A DNA stretch of 64,000 nucleotides from Acidobacteriota bacterium (GTDB taxonomy: Bacteria; Acidobacteriota; Vicinamibacteria; Vicinamibacterales; CAVVIG01): positions 107,640-171,639 of the forward strand of contig QHWB01000050.1 of assembly GCA_003222395.1 (NCBI GenBank). Direction: 5' to 3'. Numbering within the stretch: the stretch's first letter is position 1; every line of letters begins with the position of its first letter. This document shows, one piece after another, positions 14,892-22,054 of the stretch. The translations under genes and the position numbers were made by a program. Below the pieces are notes generated by a model that had not been told where the DNA came from, ran no database searches, and saw only the letters and a list, made by a program, of their open reading frames with translations.

Positions 14892-15967
14892 CGCACCACC
14901 GTCAACGGAATCGTCGGCCGGTTGTAGCTCGCAATCGACACCTGCGCGGCGATGCGCTCCGCGGCCGACATGAACGCGCGCGCAGCCGGCGAATCGGGTT
15001 CGCTGATCATCAGCGGCACGCCGACGTCGCTCCCCTCGCGAATCGGCTGGTAGATCGGAATACGTCCGACGAACGGCACGCCCAGCTCCGCGGCCATCGT
15101 CTCGCCACCGCCGTGTCCGAAGATGTCCGCTTCGTGATGACAGCTGGGGCAGGCGAAGTAGCTCATGTTCTCGACGATGCCGAGCGGCGGAATATTGAGC
15201 TTCTTGAACATCGCGACCGCGCGCCGGCTGTCGGCGAGCGACACCTGCTGCGGCGTCGTGACGACGATCGCGCCGGCGACCGGTACGGTTTGACTCAAAC
15301 TCAGCGACACGTCGCCGGTGCCCGGCGGCAAATCGACGACGAGATAGTCGAGATCGCTCCACCGCACCTCGCGGAAGAACTGCTGCAGCGCGCCGTGGAG
15401 CATCGGCCCGCGCCAGATGATCGGCGCATCGTCGGCCGTCAGGAATCCCATCGAGATGACCTTCAGTCCGTATTTTTCCGCCGGGATGATCTTCTGACCG
15501 TCGGTCGCCAGCTGCGTTTTCATCCCGAGCATGATCGGGACGTTCGGTCCGTAGATGTCGCCGTCGATGATGCCGACCTTGCCGCCGCACTTCGCGAGCG
15601 CGACCGCGAGGTTCACCGCGACCGTCGTCTTGCCGACGCCGCCTTTGCCCGCGCCGACGGCAATCACGTTCTTCACGCCGGGGAGCGGCTGACGCCCGCC
15701 GTCGGCGCCGACGGCTTCGCGCACCCTCGCGCTCATCTGCACGTCGACCGCCGAGACGCCCGGAAGCTGCATCACCGCGGCGCGCGACTGATCGCGCATC
15801 TGATCCTTCACCGGACACGCGGGCGTCGTCAGCTCGATCGTGAACGACACGCGCCCGCCGTCGATCTTCAGGTCCTTGACGAACCCGAGGCTGACGATGT
15901 CGCGATTGAGATCGGGATCGCGCACGATCTTGAGCGCCTCGAGCACCACTGCCTGTTCGACTTGCAT
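14888..15967 (-). CDS. mrp: Mrp/ApbC/NBP35-type iron-sulfur cluster carrier ATPase
   Basis: Carries and transfers Fe-S clusters in the cytosol. The N-terminal MIP18/DUF59 domain (about 1-85) is followed by the deviant Walker A GAGKGGVGKTTVAVNLA (about 100-116), a Walker B around LVVDLPPGTGDV, and the cluster-binding CxxC in YFACPSCHHEADIFG. The open frame reaches 16438, but the ATG at 15967 (MQVEQAVVLEALKIV) marks the usual DUF59 start and gives 359 aa, the family length. It is first in a run of overlapping genes (DUF3347-like, M16 pair). Confidence 0.93.
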   Translation of the reverse strand: MQVEQAVVLEALKIVRDPDLNRDIVSLGFVKDLKIDGGRVSFTIELTTPACPVKDQMRDQSRAAVMQLPGVSAVDVQMSARVREAVGADGGRQPLPGVKNVIAVGAGKGGVGKTTVAVNLAVALAKCGGKVGIIDGDIYGPNVPIMLGMKTQLATDGQKIIPAEKYGLKVISMGFLTADDAPIIWRGPMLHGALQQFFREVRWSDLDYLVVDLPPGTGDVSLSLSQTVPVAGAIVVTTPQQVSLADSRRAVAMFKKLNIPPLGIVENMSYFACPSCHHEADIFGHGGGETMAAELGVPFVGRIPIYQPIREGSDVGVPLMISEPDSPAARAFMSAAERIAAQVSIASYNRPTIPLTVVR

Positions 15968-15997
15968 AGGGTCAAGAATATCGTACACTCCGCCCGC

Positions 15998-16345
15998 ATG
16001 CCCGATCCTTCGGCGTCGCCGAATCGCAGCGTGATGATCGTGCTCGCGTATCTGTGGCCGCTTGCGCTCGTCCCGCTGCTCCTCGAAAAAGACGACGCCG
16101 AGGTGCAATGGCACGCGAAGCACGGCGTGGTGCTGATGATCGCCGAGCTCTTGGTACTGTTCGCCTACATCATGGTGATGAGCCTCGTCAGCCTCGCGGC
16201 GTTCGGGCTCGGCTGCGTGCTGAGCCTGATGCTCGTCTTCGCCTGGATCGGGCTCATCGCACTGCACGTCGCCGCGATTCTGAAGGGCATCAACGGCGGC
16301 CGGTTGATCGTGCCGGGCGTCAGCGAATACGTGAACCGTTTTTGA
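15998..16345 (+). CDS. DUF4870-like small membrane protein
   Basis: A 115-aa protein with three hydrophobic segments: SVMIVLAYLWPLALVPLLL, then VVLMIAELLVLFAYIMVM, and a final CVLSLMLVFAWIGLIALHVA. The motif DDAEVQWHAKHGVVL between the first two is typical of DUF4870 (HaxxG/AkqGlll). The ATG at 15998 is divergent from mrp, 30 bases away. yidD follows after 4 bases. Function unknown. Confidence 0.75.
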   Translation: MPDPSASPNRSVMIVLAYLWPLALVPLLLEKDDAEVQWHAKHGVVLMIAELLVLFAYIMVMSLVSLAAFGLGCVLSLMLVFAWIGLIALHVAAILKGINGGRLIVPGVSEYVNRF

Positions 16346-16349
16346 AGAC

Positions 16350-16637
16350 GTGAAAGCCAGGCTTTTCTCTGCGGTCTCTGCGATCTCTGCGTTCCTGATC
16401 CTCGCATTCACGGCCGAACCGATCGCAATCGCCGGCATCCACGCCTACCAGCGCACGCTCTCGCCGCTCGCCGCGCGCGCCGGCATCCGCTGCCGCTTCG
16501 TCCCGACGTGCAGCCGTTACGCGGAGATCGTCATTCGACGCGACGGCGTCATCCTCGGATCGTGGGAATCGCTCAAGCGCGTCGCGCGGTGTGGTCCGTG
16601 GACGTCTGACGGGACGATCGATCTTCCATTGCCGTAG
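16350..16637 (+). CDS. yidD: membrane protein insertion efficiency factor YidD
   Basis: A 95-aa YidD-family protein. The hallmark is seen as IAGIHAYQRTLSPLAARAG, followed by CRFVPTCSRYAEIVI and LGSWESLKRVARCGPW; the conserved Cys residues are present. It normally assists the YidC insertase and often lies next to rnpA and yidC, but here it sits behind the DUF4870 gene, away from that cluster. The N-terminal hydrophobic sequence is encoded by a run of TCTCTGCG repeats (16367-16394). The TAG stop is provided by the GTAG end of the downstream palindromic repeat. Confidence 0.88.
   Translation: MKARLFSAVSAISAFLILAFTAEPIAIAGIHAYQRTLSPLAARAGIRCRFVPTCSRYAEIVIRRDGVILGSWESLKRVARCGPWTSDGTIDLPLP
16367..16394. 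repeat. TCTCTGCG tandem units inside yidD
   Basis: Three nearly consecutive CTCTGCG units (CTCTGCGG, then CTCTGCGA, then CTCTGCGTT) encode part of the YidD N-terminal hydrophobic segment (about AVSAISAF). Related units lie at 1178-1237. Confidence 0.55.
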
Positions 16638-16736
16638 CGCGAGGCGTTCAGCCGAGCGCAACCGTACGAACGCTCGCCAAACCGTACGAACGCTCGCCTA
16701 AACCGTACGAACGCTCGCCTAAAAGGCTCGCGCTAC
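16634..16736. repeat. GTAG...CTAC element with three internal tandem copies, between convergent genes
   Basis: The element starts GTAGCGCGAGGC and ends GGCTCGCGCTAC (inverted ends). Inside it is a unit of about 20 bp (ACCGTACGAACGCTCGCC plus AA/TAA) repeated three times. It fills the whole space between yidD and the convergent gene at 16733-17125. The TAG inside its left end is the yidD stop, and the TAG on the opposite strand of its right end stops the other gene. Confidence 0.8.
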
Positions 16737-17125
16737 GTTGTAGGAGGCTCGGCGAACAGGATTTTTCCTTTTTCGTTGAGCAAGACCCACAGTGCGTACA
16801 CGCCGAGCGCCGTTCCGTAGGGCAGCAGGAGCAGATCCACCGAGCCGAGACCCAGCGCGATGAGCCGCGCCCACGGACGCCGCCGCCGCAGCGGGACGCC
16901 GACGATCACGTGCGCCGCGCCCCAGAGCATCGCGATAATCGCCAGCGCGGTGAACACCGCCGCCGTGAGGCCTGCCGCGACCTGACCGCCGCCTCCCCCG
17001 CGGCTCGCCGACGCGATGAGCGCCACCGCGCCAACGCCGAGCGCGAGCGTCGACACGCCGACGAGCGCCGTCAGCAGCCCCCAGACGACGAAGAGGACGC
17101 CGAGGAAGTCAACGTGAGTCAGCAT
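16733..17125 (-). CDS. hypothetical four-segment membrane protein
   Basis: A 130-aa protein with about four hydrophobic helices (FLGVLFVVWGLLTALVGV; VAALIAS-type segment; FTALAIIAMLWGAAHVIVGV; GLGSVDLLLLPYGTALGVYAL) and a glycine stretch SRGGGGGQ in the first loop. The C-terminal tail NEKGKILFAEPPTT ends at a stop supplied by the repeat at 16634-16736. It resembles uncharacterised small integral membrane proteins. Function unknown. Confidence 0.65.
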   Translation of the reverse strand: MLTHVDFLGVLFVVWGLLTALVGVSTLALGVGAVALIASASRGGGGGQVAAGLTAAVFTALAIIAMLWGAAHVIVGVPLRRRRPWARLIALGLGSVDLLLLPYGTALGVYALWVLLNEKGKILFAEPPTT

Positions 17126-17185
17126 GGCGGACGGAGAATTGAGGAGCGCGGACGGCGGTGCCGGACGTGCGGTTGCGATCGCGAA

Positions 17186-17587
17186 TCAGAGCGCAGCAGG
17201 ACGGACCGCGATGCGGACTTCGACGCGGACCGATGACGAGTCGGGCGACGTGAGACGGAAACGAAAGCGGGCACCGTCGGCGACCCCGGGCGGTACGGAC
17301 ACGCGCACCGTATGCCGGAACTCCGCGTCCCCGGTGCCGCAACAGACGTGACACCGTTCGGTCCACGACTCGCCGCGGCCGCCGCAGCGCGAGCACGTGC
17401 TGCGCACCGGCACCTCGAGCGGCACCACGTGGCCGGCGATCGCTTCACGCGGCGACAGCGACACCTCGGCCTGCAGCACGCCGTCGTCGGCGACGCCAAG
17501 AAAGGCATCGCGCATCCGCTCGACGGCCGGGATGACCGACGGGAAATCGATTGCGATCTCGTCCGCGAACCAATCCTGCGACATCAT
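17186..17587 (-). CDS. short DnaJ-C-terminal-like protein with a single zinc centre
   Basis: A 133-aa protein. The middle part reads like the DnaJ cysteine-rich domain (CSRCGGRGESWTERCHVCCG, about 64-83), but with only one pair of CxxC motifs instead of two. The C-terminal part FRHTVRVSVPPGVADGARFR is the DnaJ substrate-binding-domain pattern (V.VPPGV.dG..lrl). The J domain is absent. The N-terminus (SQDWFADEIAIDFPSV) has no recognisable domain. It may be a chaperone-like adaptor. ATG at 17587 or 17584; a TTG at 17590 is also possible. Confidence 0.6.
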   Translation of the reverse strand: MMSQDWFADEIAIDFPSVIPAVERMRDAFLGVADDGVLQAEVSLSPREAIAGHVVPLEVPVRSTCSRCGGRGESWTERCHVCCGTGDAEFRHTVRVSVPPGVADGARFRFRLTSPDSSSVRVEVRIAVRPAAL

Positions 17588-17747
17588 CAACCCGGGACTT
17601 TTTCCTTTGCTCGCGGGGCCACCCCGCTCGCCTCGCTCGTGCGTTCGGCGCTCGCTCGAGCCGCCGGCGCTGCCCTCGCGTGTGTCAAGAACAGAACGCC
17701 GCAGCCGTTCGAAGAGTCCCGCTCAACGATAAGAGCCGATCTGCGGG

Positions 17748-17776
17748 TTGTCAAGACGACGCACGCGTGTTAAGTA
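17748..17776 (+). promoter_or_regulatory. possible promoter for the small zinc-ribbon gene
   Basis: TTGTCA (17748-17753), 17 bases, then TAAGTA (17771-17776). The -35 match is good and the -10 poor. The ATG at 17788 is only 12 bases after the -10 box, implying a very short leader. Confidence 0.35.
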
Positions 17777-17787
17777 CAACAAGAATC

Positions 17788-17955
17788 ATGCCTGAGACGA
17801 AGGAATGTCCTCTGTGCGGCGGCACGATGAAATATCGCATCACTCAGTCGACCGTGCACGTGCCGGGCAATCCAAATGCCAGCAAACCGACGACGCGCGA
17901 ATGGGTCTGCCCTGACTGCGACTACTATGAGGAAGCCGAAGAGGAAGGAACGTGA
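17788..17955 (+). CDS. small zinc-ribbon protein
   Basis: A 55-aa protein starting MPETKECPLCGGTMKYR with a second knuckle VCPDCDYYEE. The two CxxC pairs about 35 residues apart form a zinc ribbon of the type seen in small YgiT-like or general zinc-finger proteins. The acidic tail (EEAEEEGT) is unusual. A longer frame through this region begins upstream, but the ATG at 17788 starts exactly at the domain. It converges on another zinc-ribbon gene. Confidence 0.65.
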   Translation: MPETKECPLCGGTMKYRITQSTVHVPGNPNASKPTTREWVCPDCDYYEEAEEEGT

Positions 17956-17973
17956 AATGCTCGGCGCCCGTCG

Positions 17974-18195
17974 CTAGCGCGCGCCGATCGTCAGCAGAAC
18001 TTCCTTGCGGAGCGTATCCTCGAACTCCTGAAAATTCAGCGCGGTCTCACATTCATCGCACAACACTTCGAGCACCGATGGCCGGCTTTCCTCGGAAACT
18101 TCCACTCGGCCGCCTTCGAGGTTGACGACGTGCATCTGCAGCGTCTTGACCAGAAAATTCCGGTCGTTGCCGCAATTGGGACAGGTCAACGTCAC
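17974..18195 (-). CDS. small zinc-ribbon protein (CPNC / CDEC)
   Basis: A 73-aa protein: MTLTCPNCGNDRNFLVKT, then a strand-rich middle (MHVVNLEGGRVEVSEE) and a second knuckle VLCDECETALNF, followed by an acidic helix. Two zinc-binding CxxC pairs are separated by about 40 residues. It is likely a stand-alone rubredoxin-like or zinc-ribbon protein; partner and function are unknown. Its ATG at 18195 is divergent from the next small gene. Confidence 0.65.
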   Translation of the reverse strand: MTLTCPNCGNDRNFLVKTLQMHVVNLEGGRVEVSEESRPSVLEVLCDECETALNFQEFEDTLRKEVLLTIGAR

Positions 18196-18282
18196 GTATA
18201 ACTCCTTGGAAATTCGATTCTATGGCACGGTCGTTGCCATACGCAATGCAATAATGGCCAAATTCTGGTAGATTCGACGCGC

Positions 18283-18447
18283 ATGCCATCAGAGTCCTAT
18301 CAAGTTCACAGCGAAGCGCGCGGGCCGCATTGGATCGCCTGGGTGAGTCGGGACGGCAGCGGAAAGCCCGATCGCGCCGTTGTGCTCGTCGGCGCCACGC
18401 GCGACGAGGCCGAAGCCCGCGCCCGTCAGTGGGCGGAATCACAATAA
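18283..18447 (+). CDS. small hypothetical protein
   Basis: A 54-aa ORF beginning MPSESYQVHSEARGPHWIAW with a centre that reads GKPDRAVVLVGATRDEAEAR and ends AESQ. It has the look of a compact alpha/beta domain, with codon use like its neighbours. It overlaps the 3' end of the convergent DUF488 gene by nine bases. No family is identified. Confidence 0.5.
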   Translation: MPSESYQVHSEARGPHWIAWVSRDGSGKPDRAVVLVGATRDEAEARARQWAESQ

Positions 18448-19089
18448 TCCGGGATACGACACCCGTCCGGCGTCAACGCGCGCAAAATCAGTGAGGGTGT
18501 GCGAGGGCGCGGACGACGCGGATGCGATGTGCCGCACCTCTATGCCGCGTGCGACCAGAGCGTCGGCAACGAGCTGCCGATGGCATCGCCACCACAGCGC
18601 CTCTGCACACATGATCGCAACGCGGGCCTGAAGGGCCCGCGCCACATTTCCGGTCGGGACCGCCCCTTCAGCCCGCGCCACATCTTCATGTAGCTGTGGG
18701 GTGGCCCTTTGAACGCTCATCACATCGTTATCGAGCTGTGGGGCGGCCCTTTCAGGGCCGCCACGCGCCCAATCGATCAACTCTTCGAGCGCGCGAGCGA
18801 ACTCAGCGGTTTGCATGTAGTCGGCGTAGCCACGGAAGCCTTCGTGGCGCCAGCCGGTGTTCGTCGAGTCGCGCTTCGGTTTTCTGAGACCGCCAAGTCC
18901 GGGAAAGTGCCGATAGGCGACGTCCTCCGCGGGCAGCGACCGCGCGAGCGCGTCGCCGGCGAAATGCGGATGGCGCCGCGATTTCGGCACGGTCCGGATG
19001 TCGGCGAGCCGGTTGATGCCATGCGAATGCAGCAGCGCGATGAAGTCGTCGAGCGATCGCGTCGAATGCCCGATGGTGAAGATGGTCAC
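18439..19089 (-). CDS. DUF488 family protein with an in-frame repeat insertion
   Basis: DUF488 proteins are small soluble proteins, several linked to nucleic-acid transactions, of unproven activity. The N-terminus FTIGHSTRSLDDFIALLHSH and the stretch LADIRTVPKSRRHPHF are the family signatures; GLGGLRKPKRDSTNTGW and the end motif RVAIMCAEALWWRCHRQLVA follow. Between EELIDWAR and RVAIMCAE about 40 extra residues (ERAAPQLDNDVMSVQRATPQ and onward) come from a palindromic repeat. I take the GTG at 19089 as the start because the family begins there; the longer frame upstream is meaningless. It lies 25 bases after the AddA-like gene, so it is probably in the same operon. Confidence 0.82.
   Translation of the reverse strand: MTIFTIGHSTRSLDDFIALLHSHGINRLADIRTVPKSRRHPHFAGDALARSLPAEDVAYRHFPGLGGLRKPKRDSTNTGWRHEGFRGYADYMQTAEFARALEELIDWARGGPERAAPQLDNDVMSVQRATPQLHEDVARAEGAVPTGNVARALQARVAIMCAEALWWRCHRQLVADALVARGIEVRHIASASSAPSHTLTDFARVDAGRVSYPGLL
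18628..18775. repeat. GGGCC...GCGCCACAT palindromic repeat cluster inside the DUF488 gene
   Basis: Contains GCGGGCCTGAAGGGCCCGC followed by GCCACAT, a second CAGCCCGCGCCACAT, and reverse-oriented copies (CTGTGGGGTGGCCCTTT and CTGTGGGGCGGCCCTTTCAG). The same unit occurs at 21116-21260 in the AddA gene. The DUF488 frame is open across it. Confidence 0.75.
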
Positions 19090-19114
19090 GTGAAGATGGT
19101 CACCGTGAAGATCG

Positions 19115-22054
19115 TCACGCGAAATCGTCCTCGACGGTCGTGTTCGCCGACTTGCGGGCGAAGATGCGCGGCGCAGCTGCCGGGGCCGAGGCGGCCGCGC
19201 GCACGAACATCGCCTTGACGCTCGCTGGCAACACCTCTCCGAGGCTGCCGCGGCCGGTGCGACACACGCCGTCCTCGACCGATGCGGACAGGTACAATCG
19301 ATCGCGGGCGCGAGTAAGCGCAACGTACAGCAAACGTTTCGTCTCCTCGCGTTCGCGCGCCGACGTTTCTTCGTCCGCCTCGGACTGATAATCGGCAATC
19401 GACACCGACGCGTCAGAGGTCGCGCTGTCGGCGCCCGCCGAGACACGAATGGGCGGCCGCACGCCGCCGGCGCCACGCCCCATGTTGACGACGAACACGA
19501 TCGGAAACTCGAGGCCCTTCGCCGCGTGGACCGTCATCAGGCTCACCGCGTCGGACGCGTCGATTGGCGCGTTCGACTCGTCGCCGACGGCAAGGCGTTC
19601 GAGGTGGTCGGCAACCCGCGCGAGCGTCTGATAGCCGCGGTTCTCGGCGCGGCGGATCATCGCGCGGAGCTTCTTCAGGTTCTCGCGCGCCTGGCGGCTG
19701 CGCGTGCCGCGGATTTCGTAGGCATACGCGCTCTCGCGCATCACGCGATCGAGAATTCCCGACGGCGTGAGCCGGTCGACCCACGACAGCCACCGAGGAA
19801 TCGCGCGGCGCGCCTGATCGAGGACGCGGCGATCCTCGCCGCCGAGCGCCGCGACGGCCTGCGGCGTATCGGAACTGGTGAGTGCCGCCGCCAGATCGCG
19901 TCCCAACGCCGCCATCGCCGTGTCGGACAATCGCACGACTCTCGACCGCAGCAGCGCGGCCGCGCGAAGGTCCGAAAGCGGATCGGCGAGGTAGCGCAGA
20001 ACGGCGAGGGCGTCCTGAATTTCGTCGGCGTCGAAGAAGCCGAGGCCTTTGTAGACGTACGTGGAAACGCCCCGCCGCTCGAGCGCCGATTCGAAGTCGC
20101 GATGGCTGTCGCGCGAGCGCAACAGGATGGCGATGTCGGCCGGCTGCGCGCCGCGCGCGACGCCAGTCGTCCGGTCGCGAACGGTGGCGCCCGACAGCAG
20201 GCGCACGATCTCGTCGGCGACGAGCTCCGCGTTCGCCTTCGCGCTCTCGGCGGCGATGACAGTAGGGACGGGGCTTGCTCCGCCCGCAGTCGCCGCCGCG
20301 CGTGCACCCGTCGCCAGTCCCGAGGGTCGAGCAGCCTCGACTCCTACGGCAGACATGGGAAACCGGTCGCGCTCGTCGTACCTGAACGCGTCGCTCCGCG
20401 TCGACGCCGACTCTCGTGCGATCGCCTCGAAGACGTCGTTGACGAACGAGAGGATCTCCGGCGCCGCGCGGAAACTGACCGTAATCGCCTGGCGAGGCTG
20501 ACTTCCGGGACGCAAACCCTCGATGAACGCCCCCGCTTCGTCGACGACCGATACATCCGCGTCGCGAAATCCATAGATCGACTGCTTGCGGTCGCCGACG
20601 ATGAAGATCGAGGGCCGGATCGCATCGTCGGCGGCGCCAAATCCCTCGCCCCAGCTCCTGACGAGCTGCAGCACGAGATCCCATTGCGCGCGGCTCGTGT
20701 CCTGGAACTCGTCGACCAGCACGTGTCGATACCGCGCCTCGAGGCGCAGCCGGCTTTCCGCGAACTCGTCGAGATCGTTCAGCAGCTTGACCGCGCGCTC
20801 GAGCACGCCGGAGAAGTCGAGGAGCGCGTGCGCATCGAGCGTCCGTTGATATTGGCGCAGCGCGACCGCGAAGATGCGCCACACGCCGCGCGACATCACG
20901 GCGTTCAGATCCCGGCGGAACCCTTTGATGGCGTCGGCCACCGGCTCCGCAATCCGTGCCGCCGTCGCGCGATGACGCCGCCAGGCGTCGTCGGTGCAGC
21001 AATCGGTCGCTTTGAACGGCGTCCCGGCGAACTTGTCGCCGCGCGGTTTGCCGTCCTGGGTAAGAAAGTACGCCCGCAAACGATCGATGAGACTTCGAAA
21101 TGCAGCCTGGCGCTCGCGGCCCTGAAAGGGCCGCGCCACATCATCGTGTAAGGGCCGCGCCACATCATGGTGTTCAGGTTGTGGGGCGGGCCTTTCAGTC
21201 TGGCCCGATGCGGCCTTGTCAGCGTCACTGCGAGGTGGAGCGGGCCTCTCGGGCCCGCCAGACAACCCTCGAATATCCTCCGCCAGCATCGCAAACTGCG
21301 GATGACGGATCGGTCCATCATCGAGGAACACGTCGAGCCCGTCGCGAACTCCCGCGAAGATGTCGCGCAGCCTGGCCGCCGCTGACTCGCACGCTTTCTC
21401 CGCTGTGAGACCACGCGGACCACGCTGGAGGAACCGGCGCAGCGCCTGCGGCGCGACGAGACGCCGATCGAGCAGCGCGGCAATGCCGGCGCGCAGCCGC
21501 CGCTCGCCAAGCTGCGCGAAGACGAGAGCGACATCCTCGTCGTCCCTCGCAATGCCGCGGCAGATCCTGAACGTGCGATCCAGCGATTCTTCGACGAGGC
21601 GCGGGATGTCGGTGTCGGCCGCGAGATCGAATCCGGGATCGACGTCGGCTTCGAGCGGGAACTCGCGCAGCAGCGACAGGCAGAACGCGTCGATCGTCGA
21701 GATGGCGATGTCGCCGAGCCGCTCCTTCAGCTCGCGCCACCGCGCGGCATCGAATTCGGACAGGCGGCTCGCTTCCTCGAGGCGATCGATGATCCGCTGC
21801 CGCATCTCGGCCGCAGCCTTGCGGGTGAACGTCATCGCCAGGATGTGATCCGGTTCGACGCCGGCTCGCAGCAGGTTCACGTACCGCTCGACGAGGACGC
21901 GCGTCTTGCCCGTGCCCGCCGACGCCTCGAGGACGATGTTCTCGGTCGGATCGACCGCGCGGCGGCGCGCGTCCTCATCTATCAAGTAAGGGCGGACCAA
22001 CGTGTCCGCCCCCTGTGCTACATCGTCGAACGGAAGCATCGGCTCAGACTTCAC
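19115..22054 (-). CDS. AddA-like UvrD/PcrA-family DNA helicase
   Basis: A 979-aa superfamily 1A helicase, partner of the next gene, for double-strand-break end processing. Motifs in order: Walker A EASAGTGKTRVLVERYVN (about 43-60); LAMTFTRKAAAEMRQRI; DEFQDTSRAQWDLV (Walker B); IVGDRKQSIYGFRDADVS (III); MTVHAAKGLEFPIVFVVNMG (V) and LLYVALTRARDRLYLSAS (VI) near the C-terminus. Only about 65 residues follow motif VI, so the C-terminal RecB/AddA nuclease domain of classical AddA (about 1200 aa) is absent. At least three repeat elements are translated inside it (20262-20347, 21116-21260, 21986-22021). The start overlaps the AddB-like stop by 11 bases. Its gene symbol is left blank because the architecture differs from AddA. 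Confidence 0.88.
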   Translation of the reverse strand: MKSEPMLPFDDVAQGADTLVRPYLIDEDARRRAVDPTENIVLEASAGTGKTRVLVERYVNLLRAGVEPDHILAMTFTRKAAAEMRQRIIDRLEEASRLSEFDAARWRELKERLGDIAISTIDAFCLSLLREFPLEADVDPGFDLAADTDIPRLVEESLDRTFRICRGIARDDEDVALVFAQLGERRLRAGIAALLDRRLVAPQALRRFLQRGPRGLTAEKACESAAARLRDIFAGVRDGLDVFLDDGPIRHPQFAMLAEDIRGLSGGPERPAPPRSDADKAASGQTERPAPQPEHHDVARPLHDDVARPFQGRERQAAFRSLIDRLRAYFLTQDGKPRGDKFAGTPFKATDCCTDDAWRRHRATAARIAEPVADAIKGFRRDLNAVMSRGVWRIFAVALRQYQRTLDAHALLDFSGVLERAVKLLNDLDEFAESRLRLEARYRHVLVDEFQDTSRAQWDLVLQLVRSWGEGFGAADDAIRPSIFIVGDRKQSIYGFRDADVSVVDEAGAFIEGLRPGSQPRQAITVSFRAAPEILSFVNDVFEAIARESASTRSDAFRYDERDRFPMSAVGVEAARPSGLATGARAAATAGGASPVPTVIAAESAKANAELVADEIVRLLSGATVRDRTTGVARGAQPADIAILLRSRDSHRDFESALERRGVSTYVYKGLGFFDADEIQDALAVLRYLADPLSDLRAAALLRSRVVRLSDTAMAALGRDLAAALTSSDTPQAVAALGGEDRRVLDQARRAIPRWLSWVDRLTPSGILDRVMRESAYAYEIRGTRSRQARENLKKLRAMIRRAENRGYQTLARVADHLERLAVGDESNAPIDASDAVSLMTVHAAKGLEFPIVFVVNMGRGAGGVRPPIRVSAGADSATSDASVSIADYQSEADEETSAREREETKRLLYVALTRARDRLYLSASVEDGVCRTGRGSLGEVLPASVKAMFVRAAASAPAAAPRIFARKSANTTVEDDFA
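20262..20347. repeat. GTAGG...CCTAC element inside the helicase gene
   Basis: Starts GTAGGGACGGGGCTTGCTCC and ends GTCGAGCAGCCTCGACTCCTAC. The ends are inverted (GTAGG/CCTAC) and the right half contains a small hairpin (GTCGAGCAGCCTCGAC). It encodes a Gly/Ala/Pro-rich insert (about SGLATGARAAATAGGASPVP) that has no counterpart in helicase cores. Confidence 0.6.
21116..21260. repeat. GGCCC...GCGCCACAT palindromic repeat cluster inside the helicase gene
   Basis: GCGGCCCTGAAAGGGCCGC (21116-21134) is a near-perfect palindrome followed by GCCACATCATCGTG, then AGGGCCGCGCCACATCAT and an inverted copy TTGTGGGGCGGGCCTTTCAG. A further hairpin CGGGCCTCTCGGGCCCG ends the block. It shares its unit with 18628-18775. 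The encoded peptide (EHHDVARPLHDDVARPFQGR) is a tandem repeat at protein level. Confidence 0.75.
21986..22021. repeat. short palindromic element at the start of the helicase gene
   Basis: GTAAGGGCGGACCAACGTGT continues to CCGCCCCCTGTGCTAC: 36 bases, 12 codons. The arms GGGCGGAC and GTCCGCCC are exact inverted repeats. It encodes part of the N-terminal sequence VAQGADTLVRPY just before the Walker A region. Confidence 0.55.

Noticed and set aside
14753..16345. 530-codon plus-strand open frame
   Set aside because: Only the last 115 codons (DUF4870-like protein) look like protein; the rest is antisense to mrp.
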